Below are positions 57,566-64,000 of a DNA stretch of 64,000 nt, one piece after another. Every line of letters begins with the position of its first letter. The stretch's first letter is position 1. The position numbers and the translations under genes are program-made. The stretch is from the NCBI GenBank assembly GCA_964626755.1, contig CAZVGO010000049.1, forward strand, positions 1 to 64,000. The letters run 5' to 3'. This DNA is from JACDAV01 sp964626755. Its GTDB lineage: Bacteria > Chloroflexota > Limnocylindria > Limnocylindrales > CSP1-4. The notes under the pieces were generated by a model. The model saw nothing but the letters and a program-made list of their open reading frames with translations. It was not told the DNA's origin and ran no database searches.

Positions 57566-57979
57566 TCAGCCCTCCGCGACGAGCGTCACGTAATCGCTCG
57601 CGCTGAGCACGCCGACCGGATCGTCCTCGTCGTCGAGCGCGACAAGGCGATGGACGTGGGCGTCGCGCATCATGCGGGCAGCTTCCACGAGCGACGCGGT
57701 CATGGGCACGGTCAGGGGCGGCGAGGTCATCACCTCTCCGACCCGGAGGCCGTCTGGTCGCGCCCGAATGATGTCGCCGATCGAGTGATGGGCGAGCCGC
57801 AGCAGGTCCGTCTGGCTGATGACGCCGACGAGAGAGCCACCTGCATCGACCACTGGCAGGCCACTGATGCGATTCGTCTCGAGCAACTCCTCGGCGTCCT
57901 CGATCGGGGCGTCGGCGCGGACGACGATCGGGTCGAAGGACATGACATCGGCGACGCACAACCGGTAGATCGACATCAT
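57566..57979 (-). CDS. CBS-pair protein
   Basis: A 137-residue protein made of two CBS domains only: VADVMSFDPIVV...NRISGLPVVDAGGSLVGVISQTDLLRLA and VGEVMTSPPLTVP...HVHRLVALDDEDDPVGVLSASDYVTLV. Such pairs bind AMP/ATP and report energy state. Similar small CBS proteins belong to the DosR regulon of mycobacteria (the HRP1 type). Two consecutive ATGs (57979 and 57976) follow GGAGAAGG. The USP gene follows on the same strand. Box H (58057-58070) is 78 bases upstream. Confidence 0.85.
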   Translation of the reverse strand: MMSIYRLCVADVMSFDPIVVRADAPIEDAEELLETNRISGLPVVDAGGSLVGVISQTDLLRLAHHSIGDIIRARPDGLRVGEVMTSPPLTVPMTASLVEAARMMRDAHVHRLVALDDEDDPVGVLSASDYVTLVAEG

Positions 57980-58056
57980 CCTTCTCCAATGCGCCCCGCG
58001 ATCCGCGGCGATGCAACCACTCTCTCTGCTCGCGGCGACCCGAGCGAGCGCCAAAT

Positions 58057-58070
58057 GGACCCAAGGTTCA
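58057..58070. promoter_or_regulatory. DosR-box-like palindrome H (upstream of CBS-USP)
   Basis: GGACC-CAAG-GTTCA. Weaker than boxes A, D and G, but the CAAG centre and half-site spacing match and it is 78 bases upstream of the CBS start. Confidence 0.3.
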
Positions 58071-58135
58071 CGGGCCAACTGGCCCGTTCGTCGACAGCGG
58101 CAGGGCTCCGCGGACGCGCACCCGTGGCGCGGCGA

Positions 58136-59479
58136 TCAGACGGGCAAGGCGATCGGCAGCCGGGCGAGCCGAACGATCGGGGCGATGACGTTGGTCAATG
58201 GAGTGCCGCCCACCTGGACGAGCTCGTAGCGGACGCGGGTGATGGGCTTGTTCAGCTCGAGCACCCGGGTCAGGTCGATCGGCGTGGCGGACAGGACGAG
58301 GTCGGCGTCGACGGCATTGAGCGTCGCGTCGAGGTCGGCGACCTGGTCGGGGCCATAACCCATGGCCGGGACCAGTGGCTCGAGCGCGGGGTAGCGCTCG
58401 AGCACCTCCCGGATCGAGCCCACGGCAACGGGCCGTGGGTCAACCACGAGGCCAGCACGGAAACGGCGAGCCGCGACGATCCCTGCCCCGTACTGCATGC
58501 CGCCGTGGGTGAGAGTGGGGCCGTCCTCGACGACGACGACCCGCTTCCCCTCGATCGATGGACCGACGAGGCTGAGGTCTGACCGGGCGGTCAGGATCTC
58601 CGCCCTGGCGTTCAGCTCGTGAATCGCCGCACGGACCGCGTCGACGGCGGCCGGCTCAGCGGAGTCGACCTTGTTGATGATGACGACGTCCGCCATCCGG
58701 ACGTTGGTCTCGCCAGGGTGGTAGCGGCGCTCGTCGCCCGGCCGGAGCGGGTCGGCGACGACGACGAACAGATCGGGCCGGTAGAACGGGAAGTCGTTGT
58801 TGCCGCCGTCCCACAGGATGACGTCGGCCTCCTGCTCGGCCTGGTGGAGAATCGCCTCGTAGTCGACTCCGGCGTACACGATCCGCCCGGCGTCGAGGTG
58901 CGGCTCGTACTCCTCCCGCTCTTCGATCGTCGTCTCGTAACGGTCGAGATCGTCGTACGTCGCGTACCGCTGCACCCTCTGCGCAGCAAGGTTGCCGTAG
59001 GGCATGGGATGGCGAACGACCACGGGGTTGAGGCCTTGATCGGCGAGCAGCGCGGCCAGGCAGCGGGCGGTCTGGCTCTTGCCCGCACCAGTCCGGGTTG
59101 CGCCCACGGCAAGCACGGGACGACGACTCTTGAGCATCGTCCGGTCGGGGCCGAGGAGCGTGAAGTCGGCGCCTGCGGCCAGCGCCCTCGAAGCCGCGTG
59201 CATGACGGTCTCGTGGCCGACGTCGCTGTAGGCGAACACCACGGTATCCACGTTCCGCTCGCGAATTAACCGCTCGAGATCGTGCTCGGGGACGATCGGG
59301 ATGCCGCTCTCGTACAGGGCGCCCGCGAGCTCGGCCGGGTACTGCCGGCTGGCGATCCCGGGAATCTGCGTCGCCGTGAAGGCGACGACCTCGACAGTCG
59401 GGTCGTTCCGGTACACCACGTTGAAGTCGTGGAAGTCGCGCCCGGCGGCGCCCATGATGACGATTCGTCGGCGATCCAT
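58136..59479 (-). CDS. Cyclic 2,3-diphosphoglycerate synthetase-like GTPase
   Basis: A 447-residue protein with an N-terminal Rossmann-like domain (MDRRRIVIMGAAGRDFHDFNVVYRN) and a central P-loop domain (AVGATRTGAGKSQTARCLA), followed by MADVVIINKVDSAEP (NKxD, guanine or nucleotide specificity) and WDGGNNDFPFY. This architecture matches archaeal cyclic 2,3-diphosphoglycerate synthetase and its bacterial relatives of unknown role. It might make a phosphorylated solute or act in metal/cofactor delivery. GGAGGG precedes the ATG. Several candidate boxes lie in the region upstream (59536-59613). Confidence 0.75.
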   Translation of the reverse strand: MDRRRIVIMGAAGRDFHDFNVVYRNDPTVEVVAFTATQIPGIASRQYPAELAGALYESGIPIVPEHDLERLIRERNVDTVVFAYSDVGHETVMHAASRALAAGADFTLLGPDRTMLKSRRPVLAVGATRTGAGKSQTARCLAALLADQGLNPVVVRHPMPYGNLAAQRVQRYATYDDLDRYETTIEEREEYEPHLDAGRIVYAGVDYEAILHQAEQEADVILWDGGNNDFPFYRPDLFVVVADPLRPGDERRYHPGETNVRMADVVIINKVDSAEPAAVDAVRAAIHELNARAEILTARSDLSLVGPSIEGKRVVVVEDGPTLTHGGMQYGAGIVAARRFRAGLVVDPRPVAVGSIREVLERYPALEPLVPAMGYGPDQVADLDATLNAVDADLVLSATPIDLTRVLELNKPITRVRYELVQVGGTPLTNVIAPIVRLARLPIALPV

Positions 59480-59535
59480 TTGAGGGCCCTCCTGGCTTCG
59501 GCCGTCAACGTCGCCCCGGGAGGTCCCGGCCGCCA

Positions 59536-59613
59536 GTGCCCTTCGGCCCGTTGCCCGCCTGCCGGAGGGCGTCGATCTGCGATGGCTGGCGGTCGCGGCA
59601 CGGCCTTCGGCCC
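59536..59613. promoter_or_regulatory. DosR-box-like sites E and F (59479 GTPase / 59743 genes)
   Basis: GTGCC-CTTC-GGCCC (59536-59549) is a good match. ACGGC-CTTC-GGCCC (59600-59613) keeps only one half well. Site E is 56 bases upstream of the GTPase start on the minus strand; both lie upstream of the divergent plus-strand gene at 59743. Confidence 0.35.
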
Positions 59614-59742
59614 ATTGCGAGATGGGTCGACCCTGCCGAGGAGGCCAACGGCCCGGTGGATCGGGAGTGTCGGCACATGCGCGCGGCCGCGAGCCGTGGG
59701 ATGCTCGGGACTGCCGCCCGTCGGCGGCCTGGAGGCACCACG

Positions 59743-60033
59743 ATGTCCACGGCCACGACTCCCCGCGCTCGGCGGGGCCGGGTTGGAGCGGACGATCGCC
59801 GGCCGGCTGCCCGCCTGGCCGGCCGGGGCGCGAGCTCCCGGAGCAGGCGCACGACACAGCCGCGCTCCACGCGGACCCGCACCTGGCCGCGGAACCTTCG
59901 ATCGGGCGACGGGCGTGCGATCCCGCCTCCGCTCGAGCTCGCCCGGGCGATCGTCCTCGTCGCGATCGCGATCTTGGCCATCACGATCGTCCTTCCGGCC
60001 CTCCTGGAGATTGCAGCCGGACCGTTCCGCTGA
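59743..60033 (+). CDS. Small membrane protein with basic N-terminus
   Basis: A 96-residue protein. ATG 59743 follows GGAGG with good spacing. The first 65 residues are very rich in Arg, Ser and Thr and probably disordered; the last 25 form one membrane helix (ARAIVLVAIAILAITIVLPALLEIAAG). No family is recognised. It is divergent from the GTPase gene and shares the intergenic region with boxes E and F, and converges with a tandem USP gene. Composition could also arise by chance in such GC-rich DNA, so confidence is moderate. Confidence 0.5.
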   Translation: MSTATTPRARRGRVGADDRRPAARLAGRGASSRSRRTTQPRSTRTRTWPRNLRSGDGRAIPPPLELARAIVLVAIAILAITIVLPALLEIAAGPFR

Positions 60034-60068
60034 TCCGGGCGCCTGCCACCGCCCGGTGCAGCGGCGGA

Positions 60069-61034
60069 TCAGGCCGCGGTGGGCACCGTTGTCGCCTGGT
60101 GCGAACGAGGCTCCCTGACGACGAGGACGGAGCACGGCGCGTGGTGCAGAACGTTGCGGGCGACGCTGCCCAGGACGAGACGGCCCAGCCCGGTCCGCCC
60201 GTGGGTCCCGAGGACGATGATATTGGCGTTCGAGCCATGCGCCGCCGCGAGGATCCCGGCAGCCGCGTCGCCCTCACGGCGATCTGACTCGGCCTCGAGG
60301 CCTGCGGCCCGAAGCCGCGCCGTCATCTCCCCGGCAAGGTGCTCGCTCTGCTTCCGTGACGCATCCGCGGCGTCGAGATAGGCGGGGATCAGCTGAGACG
60401 AGTCAGATTCGGGAAAGCCGGTCCACCAGGGGACCTGGACGTCCGCGACGCTCACCACGCGGATCGACGAAGCCGCGAAGATCGGCCAGCGCCGGAGGAG
60501 CTCCGCGGCTCCGGCGGCGGACGAGGAACCATCCCAGCCGAGCACGACGCGATCGATACTGGAACCCCGCGCGACCAGCACCGGCGACGGTGCACGATCG
60601 ATCACCTCCGCCGAGACCGACCCGAGGAGCATGGACTCGATCGTCCCGTGGCCGCGACTGCCGACGACGATCAGGCCGGCTCCCATGCGCCGTGCACGCT
60701 CGACGATCGCCGTCGCGGGCCGGCCGCGAAGGACCGCGCTCTCGACCGTCAAGCCCGGGCGGGCGAGCCGGCCGCCGGCTTCCCGGACAGTCCGTTGCGC
60801 CTCGGCCCGGAGCTCGGCCTCGAGACTGTCCGCCTGGACCATCGCAAGGGCCGGCCACGGTCCTCCGAACAGTCCCGGACCCGTTTCGACCGCCTCGGCG
60901 ACGAGAATCTCCGTGCCACTCGGCCAGGCGACGTGTGCGACAAGCTCGATGGCCACCTCGGCCGCGACAGACCCGTCGATCGCCACGAGCACGCGCATCG
61001 GCTCGGTCGTCACGACGTCCTCCCAGGTCCTCAT
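60069..61034 (-). CDS. Tandem-domain universal stress protein
   Basis: A 321-residue protein with two USP domains (about 12-160 and 165-310). Each keeps the ATP-binding loop: GSRGHGTIESMLLGSVSAEV in the first and GTHGRTGLGRLVLGSVARNV in the second. This double form is the one most common in DosR-type regulons. The ATG at 61034 overlaps the stop of the eRF1-like gene upstream. ATG at residue 13 is an alternative start. It probably binds ATP and helps survival of growth arrest. Confidence 0.88.
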   Translation of the reverse strand: MRTWEDVVTTEPMRVLVAIDGSVAAEVAIELVAHVAWPSGTEILVAEAVETGPGLFGGPWPALAMVQADSLEAELRAEAQRTVREAGGRLARPGLTVESAVLRGRPATAIVERARRMGAGLIVVGSRGHGTIESMLLGSVSAEVIDRAPSPVLVARGSSIDRVVLGWDGSSSAAGAAELLRRWPIFAASSIRVVSVADVQVPWWTGFPESDSSQLIPAYLDAADASRKQSEHLAGEMTARLRAAGLEAESDRREGDAAAGILAAAHGSNANIIVLGTHGRTGLGRLVLGSVARNVLHHAPCSVLVVREPRSHQATTVPTAA

Positions 61035-61588
61035 CCCTCGCCAGGATCAACGTCGCGCGGCGGCTTCTCGAGGACCCGGCGCGGCAGGGTTGCGGGCGCG
61101 CCCGAGGGCCGTTTCGTGGGCTTGACGCTCCAGCGATACGCACCGACCGTGCACCGGCGAGGCTCGGCTCCGCCGAGACGACGGAGCCGGGCGAGGAGCT
61201 GGCGGTCCGTGAGGCGGGTGGACGATTCTGTTGAGACCAGCCGGGTCCGGCGCTGACGCTCGTCCGTCTCCCGGATACGTCGCTCGAGATGCTCCCGCAT
61301 GGTGCCTGGGCCGATCAGGACGAGGTCGTGGTCGACCGGCAGGCACAGCGCAACCCGATCGAGGAACCTCTCGCGGTGCTCGAGGCGGTGCGGCTCGCCT
61401 GCGGACTGGGACACGCCACCACCCCCACCGTGGCGGATGCCCGGGTCGTGCCGGACGTGCCCGGTCGAACGATGATGGGCAGGAATCTCGGACTCGATCC
61501 GCTTGATCCGCGGCGACCCGTCGTCGGGGCGGGCGACGATCGCCTCGCGCGAATCTATCCACACGAGCGTTACGCGTGACGCGGCCAT
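61031..61588 (-). CDS. eRF1-like (baeRF-family) stress-associated protein
   Basis: A 185-residue protein. The start TLVWIDSREAIVAR is the usual opening of bacterial eRF1-like proteins, followed by a poly-Gly/His-rich linker and a C-terminal half with HRERFLDRVALCLPVDHDLVLIGPGTMREHLERRI and STRLTDRQLLARLRRLGG. Relatives are small proteins of unknown biochemical role, often encoded beside USPs. ATG 61588 is preferred because it opens directly with the conserved strand; ATG 61627 is possible. The stop overlaps the tandem USP start by four bases. Confidence 0.68.
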   Translation of the reverse strand: MAASRVTLVWIDSREAIVARPDDGSPRIKRIESEIPAHHRSTGHVRHDPGIRHGGGGGVSQSAGEPHRLEHRERFLDRVALCLPVDHDLVLIGPGTMREHLERRIRETDERQRRTRLVSTESSTRLTDRQLLARLRRLGGAEPRRCTVGAYRWSVKPTKRPSGAPATLPRRVLEKPPRDVDPGEG

Positions 61589-61623
61589 TGGACCACCGAC
61601 TCCGACGGGCCCGCCGGGTCTGT

Positions 61624-62145
61624 TCATGATCTTGCCCACAGAGGTCGCGTGTCGCTCTCTGCCGCCAGGTCCGCGTAGTGGACTCCCGAGGCCCGCTCCC
61701 ACCCGGCTCGATCGACGCGGACACTGAAACGGTGGCTGCCGGCGTTGAAGCTGATGGCCGCGTCGTCACGCACGGCGTAGTCGGCGTGCATCGGCAGTCC
61801 GAACAGGGAGCCGACAGCCGGCATGGCTCCCAACGCGCAGCCCGGCGCGAGGGCGGTCATCTCGACTTCGCTCAGCAGCCGGACCTCACGGGCGCCCAGC
61901 ACCTCGCGTGCCTTGCCCAGATTGAGGTGGTCGGGTGCGTCGAGGACAAGCAGGGCGGATCGCCCGTCGTCGGTGGCGACGCCGACGACCTTCGCGAACG
62001 TGCGTGGGTCGACGCGTTCCGCTCGCGCGGTGCTCTGTGCCGTGAACGTCTCGTCGTGCATGTGCACGTCGTGCTCCACACCGTGCGCGGCGAGCCAGTC
62101 GAGGAGGCCCGGATACGGTCGATCGACGGTTGCTGATGCGTTCAT
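61624..62145 (-). CDS. YbaK/ProX-type aminoacyl-tRNA deacylase
   Basis: A 173-residue protein of the YbaK/EbsC family, which hydrolyses mischarged tRNAs in trans. Family blocks are FTAQSTARAERVDPRTFAKVVGVA (with the catalytic Lys in FAKVV), LDAPDHLNLGKAREVLGAREVRLLSEVEM, CALGAMPAVGSLFGLP and SFNAGSH. The amino acid cleared (Cys, Pro or Ala) cannot be told. AAGGCAGGA precedes the ATG. Box C lies 87 bases upstream and also in front of the divergent hsp20 gene. Confidence 0.85.
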   Translation of the reverse strand: MNASATVDRPYPGLLDWLAAHGVEHDVHMHDETFTAQSTARAERVDPRTFAKVVGVATDDGRSALLVLDAPDHLNLGKAREVLGAREVRLLSEVEMTALAPGCALGAMPAVGSLFGLPMHADYAVRDDAAISFNAGSHRFSVRVDRAGWERASGVHYADLAAESDTRPLWARS

Positions 62146-62231
62146 GGCGTCCTGCCTTCCGTGAATCGGTCTTGCCCGCGAGCGTGCCGGAGACACGGTC
62201 GGATCGCATCGGCCATTCGACGGTGCGTTGG

Positions 62232-62245
62232 GTGCCGAACGGCCC
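62232..62245. promoter_or_regulatory. DosR-box-like palindrome C (YbaK / Hsp20)
   Basis: GTGCC-GAAC-GGCCC (minus strand GGGCC-GTTC-GGCAC). One outer mismatch. It is 87 bases before the YbaK start and 174 bases before the Hsp20 start, in the region between the two divergent genes. Confidence 0.4.
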
Positions 62246-62418
62246 GTAACGGTGTCGCCGCCGCCGCGGCGCGCGCTCCGGGCCGTCGGTCCTGGCAGGA
62301 GGTGCCGGTCGGCTCTGGCCCCTCGTGGCGAGCGGGCCGAGACTGAAACAGGGTGTGGGTTCGGGATCCGCAACCCCGGCGACAACCCATCACACGCGAG
62401 CAGGACAGGAGGTCCTCG

Positions 62419-62865
62419 ATGACCCTCATCCGTCGTCCCTCACCGTTGGCCGAGGTCGTAACCCTCCGTGACGCCGTCGATCGGCTCTTCGACGACCGGT
62501 TCATGCGGCCCATCTGGCCATTCAATGCCGACCGGGAGGTCACCCCGGCGCTTGACCTGTACACCACGCCGGAGTCCGTGATCGCCACGATCGCGCTGCC
62601 GGGCGTCAAGCCGGAGGATGTGGACGTCACCGTGGCCGACGACCTCGTCACCGTCACCGGCACGTTCAAGGAGGAGAAGGAGAAGACCGAGCCCGGCTAC
62701 ATCCACAAGGAGCTGAGCCGCGGAGCGTTCCACCGCAGCTTCATGGTCCCAACCCCGGTCAAGGCGGAGGCCGCCAAGGCGTCCTTCAAGGACGGACTGT
62801 TGATCCTGACGCTGCCGAAGACCGAGGCGGCCCAGCCGAAGCACCTCAAGGTGGAAGTCGCCTGA
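62419..62865 (+). CDS. Small heat shock protein (Hsp20/alpha-crystallin family)
   Basis: A 148-residue chaperone. The alpha-crystallin domain spans about 45-140, with PALDLYTTPESVIATIALPGVKPEDVDVTV, then the usual LSRGAFHRSFMVPTPVKAEAAKASFKDGLLILTLPK ending in the I/V-x-L-type tail (LKVEVA). AGGAGGT is close before the ATG. The mycobacterial DosR regulon also contains an Hsp20 (HspX/Acr), in line with box C upstream and the neighbouring USP genes. Confidence 0.93.
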   Translation: MTLIRRPSPLAEVVTLRDAVDRLFDDRFMRPIWPFNADREVTPALDLYTTPESVIATIALPGVKPEDVDVTVADDLVTVTGTFKEEKEKTEPGYIHKELSRGAFHRSFMVPTPVKAEAAKASFKDGLLILTLPKTEAAQPKHLKVEVA

Positions 62866-63009
62866 CCCACAGCAGATCGCGGACGTCACCGACCGCCGCG
62901 GTCGAGGCGGAGGGCACCGCGGGCGGGGCCCTCCGCCAATTTCATGCCCGATGCCGGTCGCCTGCTCTCGCGGGCCTGTCCGGGGCACGTTCCCGCCACC
63001 GGAGCAGTC

Positions 63010-63045
63010 CGGACGTTCGGCCCTGATGTTCCGGACGGACGGCCC
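63010..63045. promoter_or_regulatory. DosR-box-like tandem palindromes B (upstream of the last USP)
   Basis: CGGAC-GTTC-GGCCC (63010-63023) and CGGAC-GGAC-GGCCC (63032-63045) start 22 bases apart, about two helical turns, as often seen for tandem DosR sites. They lie 133 and 111 bases before the USP start at 63157. Confidence 0.4.
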
Positions 63046-63156
63046 CTGCCCGCCCACGGGGGAGAAGATCACGCTGGTTTTCGCGGGGTCGCGGGTGCGG
63101 GCTCGTTTGCCGGTTCGGTCGAACGGGTGCCCGGAAGGGCAGCGGAGGCAGAGACA

Positions 63157-64000
63157 ATGCGGATCCTCATCGGCCTGGATGGTTCTTCGGAGGCAGCCGG
63201 CGGGATCGACTTCGTGCGCCGGCTGACCCTGTCGCCGGCCGACGAGGTCATCGTGGCCGCGGTCGTTGAGGTTCCGAGCGGTCTGCTGGCCCTGACCGGT
63301 CCGCAGACCATGGTCGTCTGGTACGACCACGTCCGCACTGCGGTGACGACGGAGTGCAAAGCCATCGTGGACGACGCGGTGCACAGCCTGGCCGGCCACG
63401 GACGGGTCACCTCGGTGGTCGTGGAGGGCCATGCGCTCGAAGTGCTCCAGGTCCTTGCCCGGGAGCGCGCGGTGGACCTGGTCGTCGTGGGGCCGCACGG
63501 TCGGGGACGGCTGGAGTCCGCCCTCGTGGGCAGCGTCTCGCAGGGTCTCCTTCACGCGCCGCAGACGTCCGTACTCGTCGCCCGCGCCATCCGGCACGAC
63601 CTCCGCTCGGCCATCCTCGCGGTCGATGGGTCGGCTCACAGCCGCGCCGCCGCGCGCCTGCTCGCGAAGCTCCCGCTGCCGGCGGGGACGACCGTGTTCT
63701 GCACGACTGTCGTGCCGGACGGTGGTGGACCCTACGGGCGGGCATGGTCGGGTGAGGCCTGGCCGAGCGTCGAAGCGGAGCTGCAGGCAGCCGCCAACCG
63801 GGCCCTCGACGAAGCCGAATCAGAGCTTCGCTCGGGACGGCTGGACGTGCGCCGGGAGATCCGCTCGGGAGTCCCGAAGCAGGCGATCCTCGAAGCTGCC
63901 GGGGAGCACGGGTCCGACCTCATCGTCATGGGCGCCCGCGGCCTGGGGGGCTTCGAGGCACTGGTGCTTGGAAGCGTCTCCCGGGCGGTCAGCAAGGCGG
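63157..64000 (+). CDS. Tandem-domain universal stress protein (runs off the window)
   Basis: The ATG at 63157 follows GGAGGC. The frame stays open to the end of the window (281 codons) without a stop, so the gene is incomplete. Domain one opens MRILIGLDGSSEAAGGIDFV and has GPHGRGRLESALVGSVSQGL with VLVARA. Domain two opens RSAILAVDGSAHSRAAARLL and has GARGLGGFEALVLGSVSRAV near the cut end. Both ATP-binding loops are intact. Tandem boxes B are upstream. Only the last few residues should be missing. Confidence 0.88.
   Translation, partial: MRILIGLDGSSEAAGGIDFVRRLTLSPADEVIVAAVVEVPSGLLALTGPQTMVVWYDHVRTAVTTECKAIVDDAVHSLAGHGRVTSVVVEGHALEVLQVLARERAVDLVVVGPHGRGRLESALVGSVSQGLLHAPQTSVLVARAIRHDLRSAILAVDGSAHSRAAARLLAKLPLPAGTTVFCTTVVPDGGGPYGRAWSGEAWPSVEAELQAAANRALDEAESELRSGRLDVRREIRSGVPKQAILEAAGEHGSDLIVMGARGLGGFEALVLGSVSRAVSKA

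Noticed and set aside
59640..59653. GAGGC-CAAC-GGCCC near sites E and F
   Set aside because: Only one half-site matches; not counted as a further box.
1..64000. CRISPR arrays, insertion sequences, prophage genes, rRNA
   Set aside because: None seen: no regularly spaced repeats, no transposase or integrase-like proteins and no rRNA-like sequence.

Overview
The window is GC-rich, densely coding bacterial DNA. It holds one tRNA gene and about 70 supported protein genes. I see no phage, plasmid, insertion-sequence or CRISPR signal. Gene content points to a Gram-positive-type or Chloroflexota-like heterotroph with flexible respiration: AniA-type copper nitrite reductase, a cytochrome b fused to cytochrome c, system II (ResB/CcsB) cytochrome c maturation, phosphoketolase, and a Bacillus-like polyhydroxyalkanoate (PHA) locus. 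My best guess is Chloroflexota (Limnocylindria-like). This is inferred from gene content only; there is no rRNA marker in the window.

Layout. 1-1.1 kb: tRNA-Gln(CUG), a mostly non-coding stretch with short repeats of part of the tRNA anticodon arm, and a small lipoprotein. 1.4-4.2 kb (minus): a sensor kinase with two response regulators. 4.4-8.7 kb (plus): a membrane-anchored hydrolase with a CPBP protease, then a quinone-oxidoreductase-like gene. The last two genes lie behind near-identical promoters, and the second runs into a wreck of VOC, MerR and CcdA fragments. 9-12 kb: nitrite reductase NirK and tyrosine phenol-lyase, divergent. 12.2-14.9 kb: a GGDEF/EAL protein. 15.5-24.3 kb: a respiratory block with an ethylbenzene-dehydrogenase-like haem protein, cytochrome b-c fusion and Rieske protein on the minus strand, and a two-component system plus CcdA, ResB, CcsB and TlpA on the plus strand. 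24.5-30.8 kb: envelope and thiol-redox genes (VKOR, DsbA, DoxX), CBS-BON, polysaccharide deacetylase, PspC, and an XRE regulator with a small membrane partner.

30.8-43.7 kb: acetate kinase with phosphoketolase (acetyl-phosphate to acetate and ATP), a P-type ATPase, GNAT, hemerythrin, a trio that includes a hydrogenase-maturation-protease-like protein, a universal stress protein (USP), a multicopper oxidase, and a kinase/regulator pair strongly resembling mycobacterial DosS/DosR. 43.7-48.5 kb: the PHA locus (phaA-phaB-phasin facing phaQ-phaR-phaC), with an operator-like palindrome in the divergent promoter. 48.7-54.7 kb: pyruvate:ferredoxin oxidoreductase, a dihydroorotate-dehydrogenase-like protein and a CoA-transferase. 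54.7-64 kb: flavodoxin, small membrane proteins, three more USPs, CBS, a cyclic-2,3-diphosphoglycerate-synthetase-like GTPase, an eRF1-like protein, a YbaK deacylase and Hsp20.

The most interesting signal is a 14-bp palindrome with the geometry of the DosR box (GGGAC/GGGCC, four bases, GGCCC). It recurs in the intergenic promoter regions of the 38-63 kb half, beside the DosR-like regulator and in front of hemerythrin, multicopper oxidase/kinase, membrane-protein, CBS-USP, GTPase, YbaK/Hsp20 and USP genes. Together these genes look like a DosR-type low-oxygen or dormancy regulon outside the Actinobacteria, linked to fermentative energy conservation and carbon storage.
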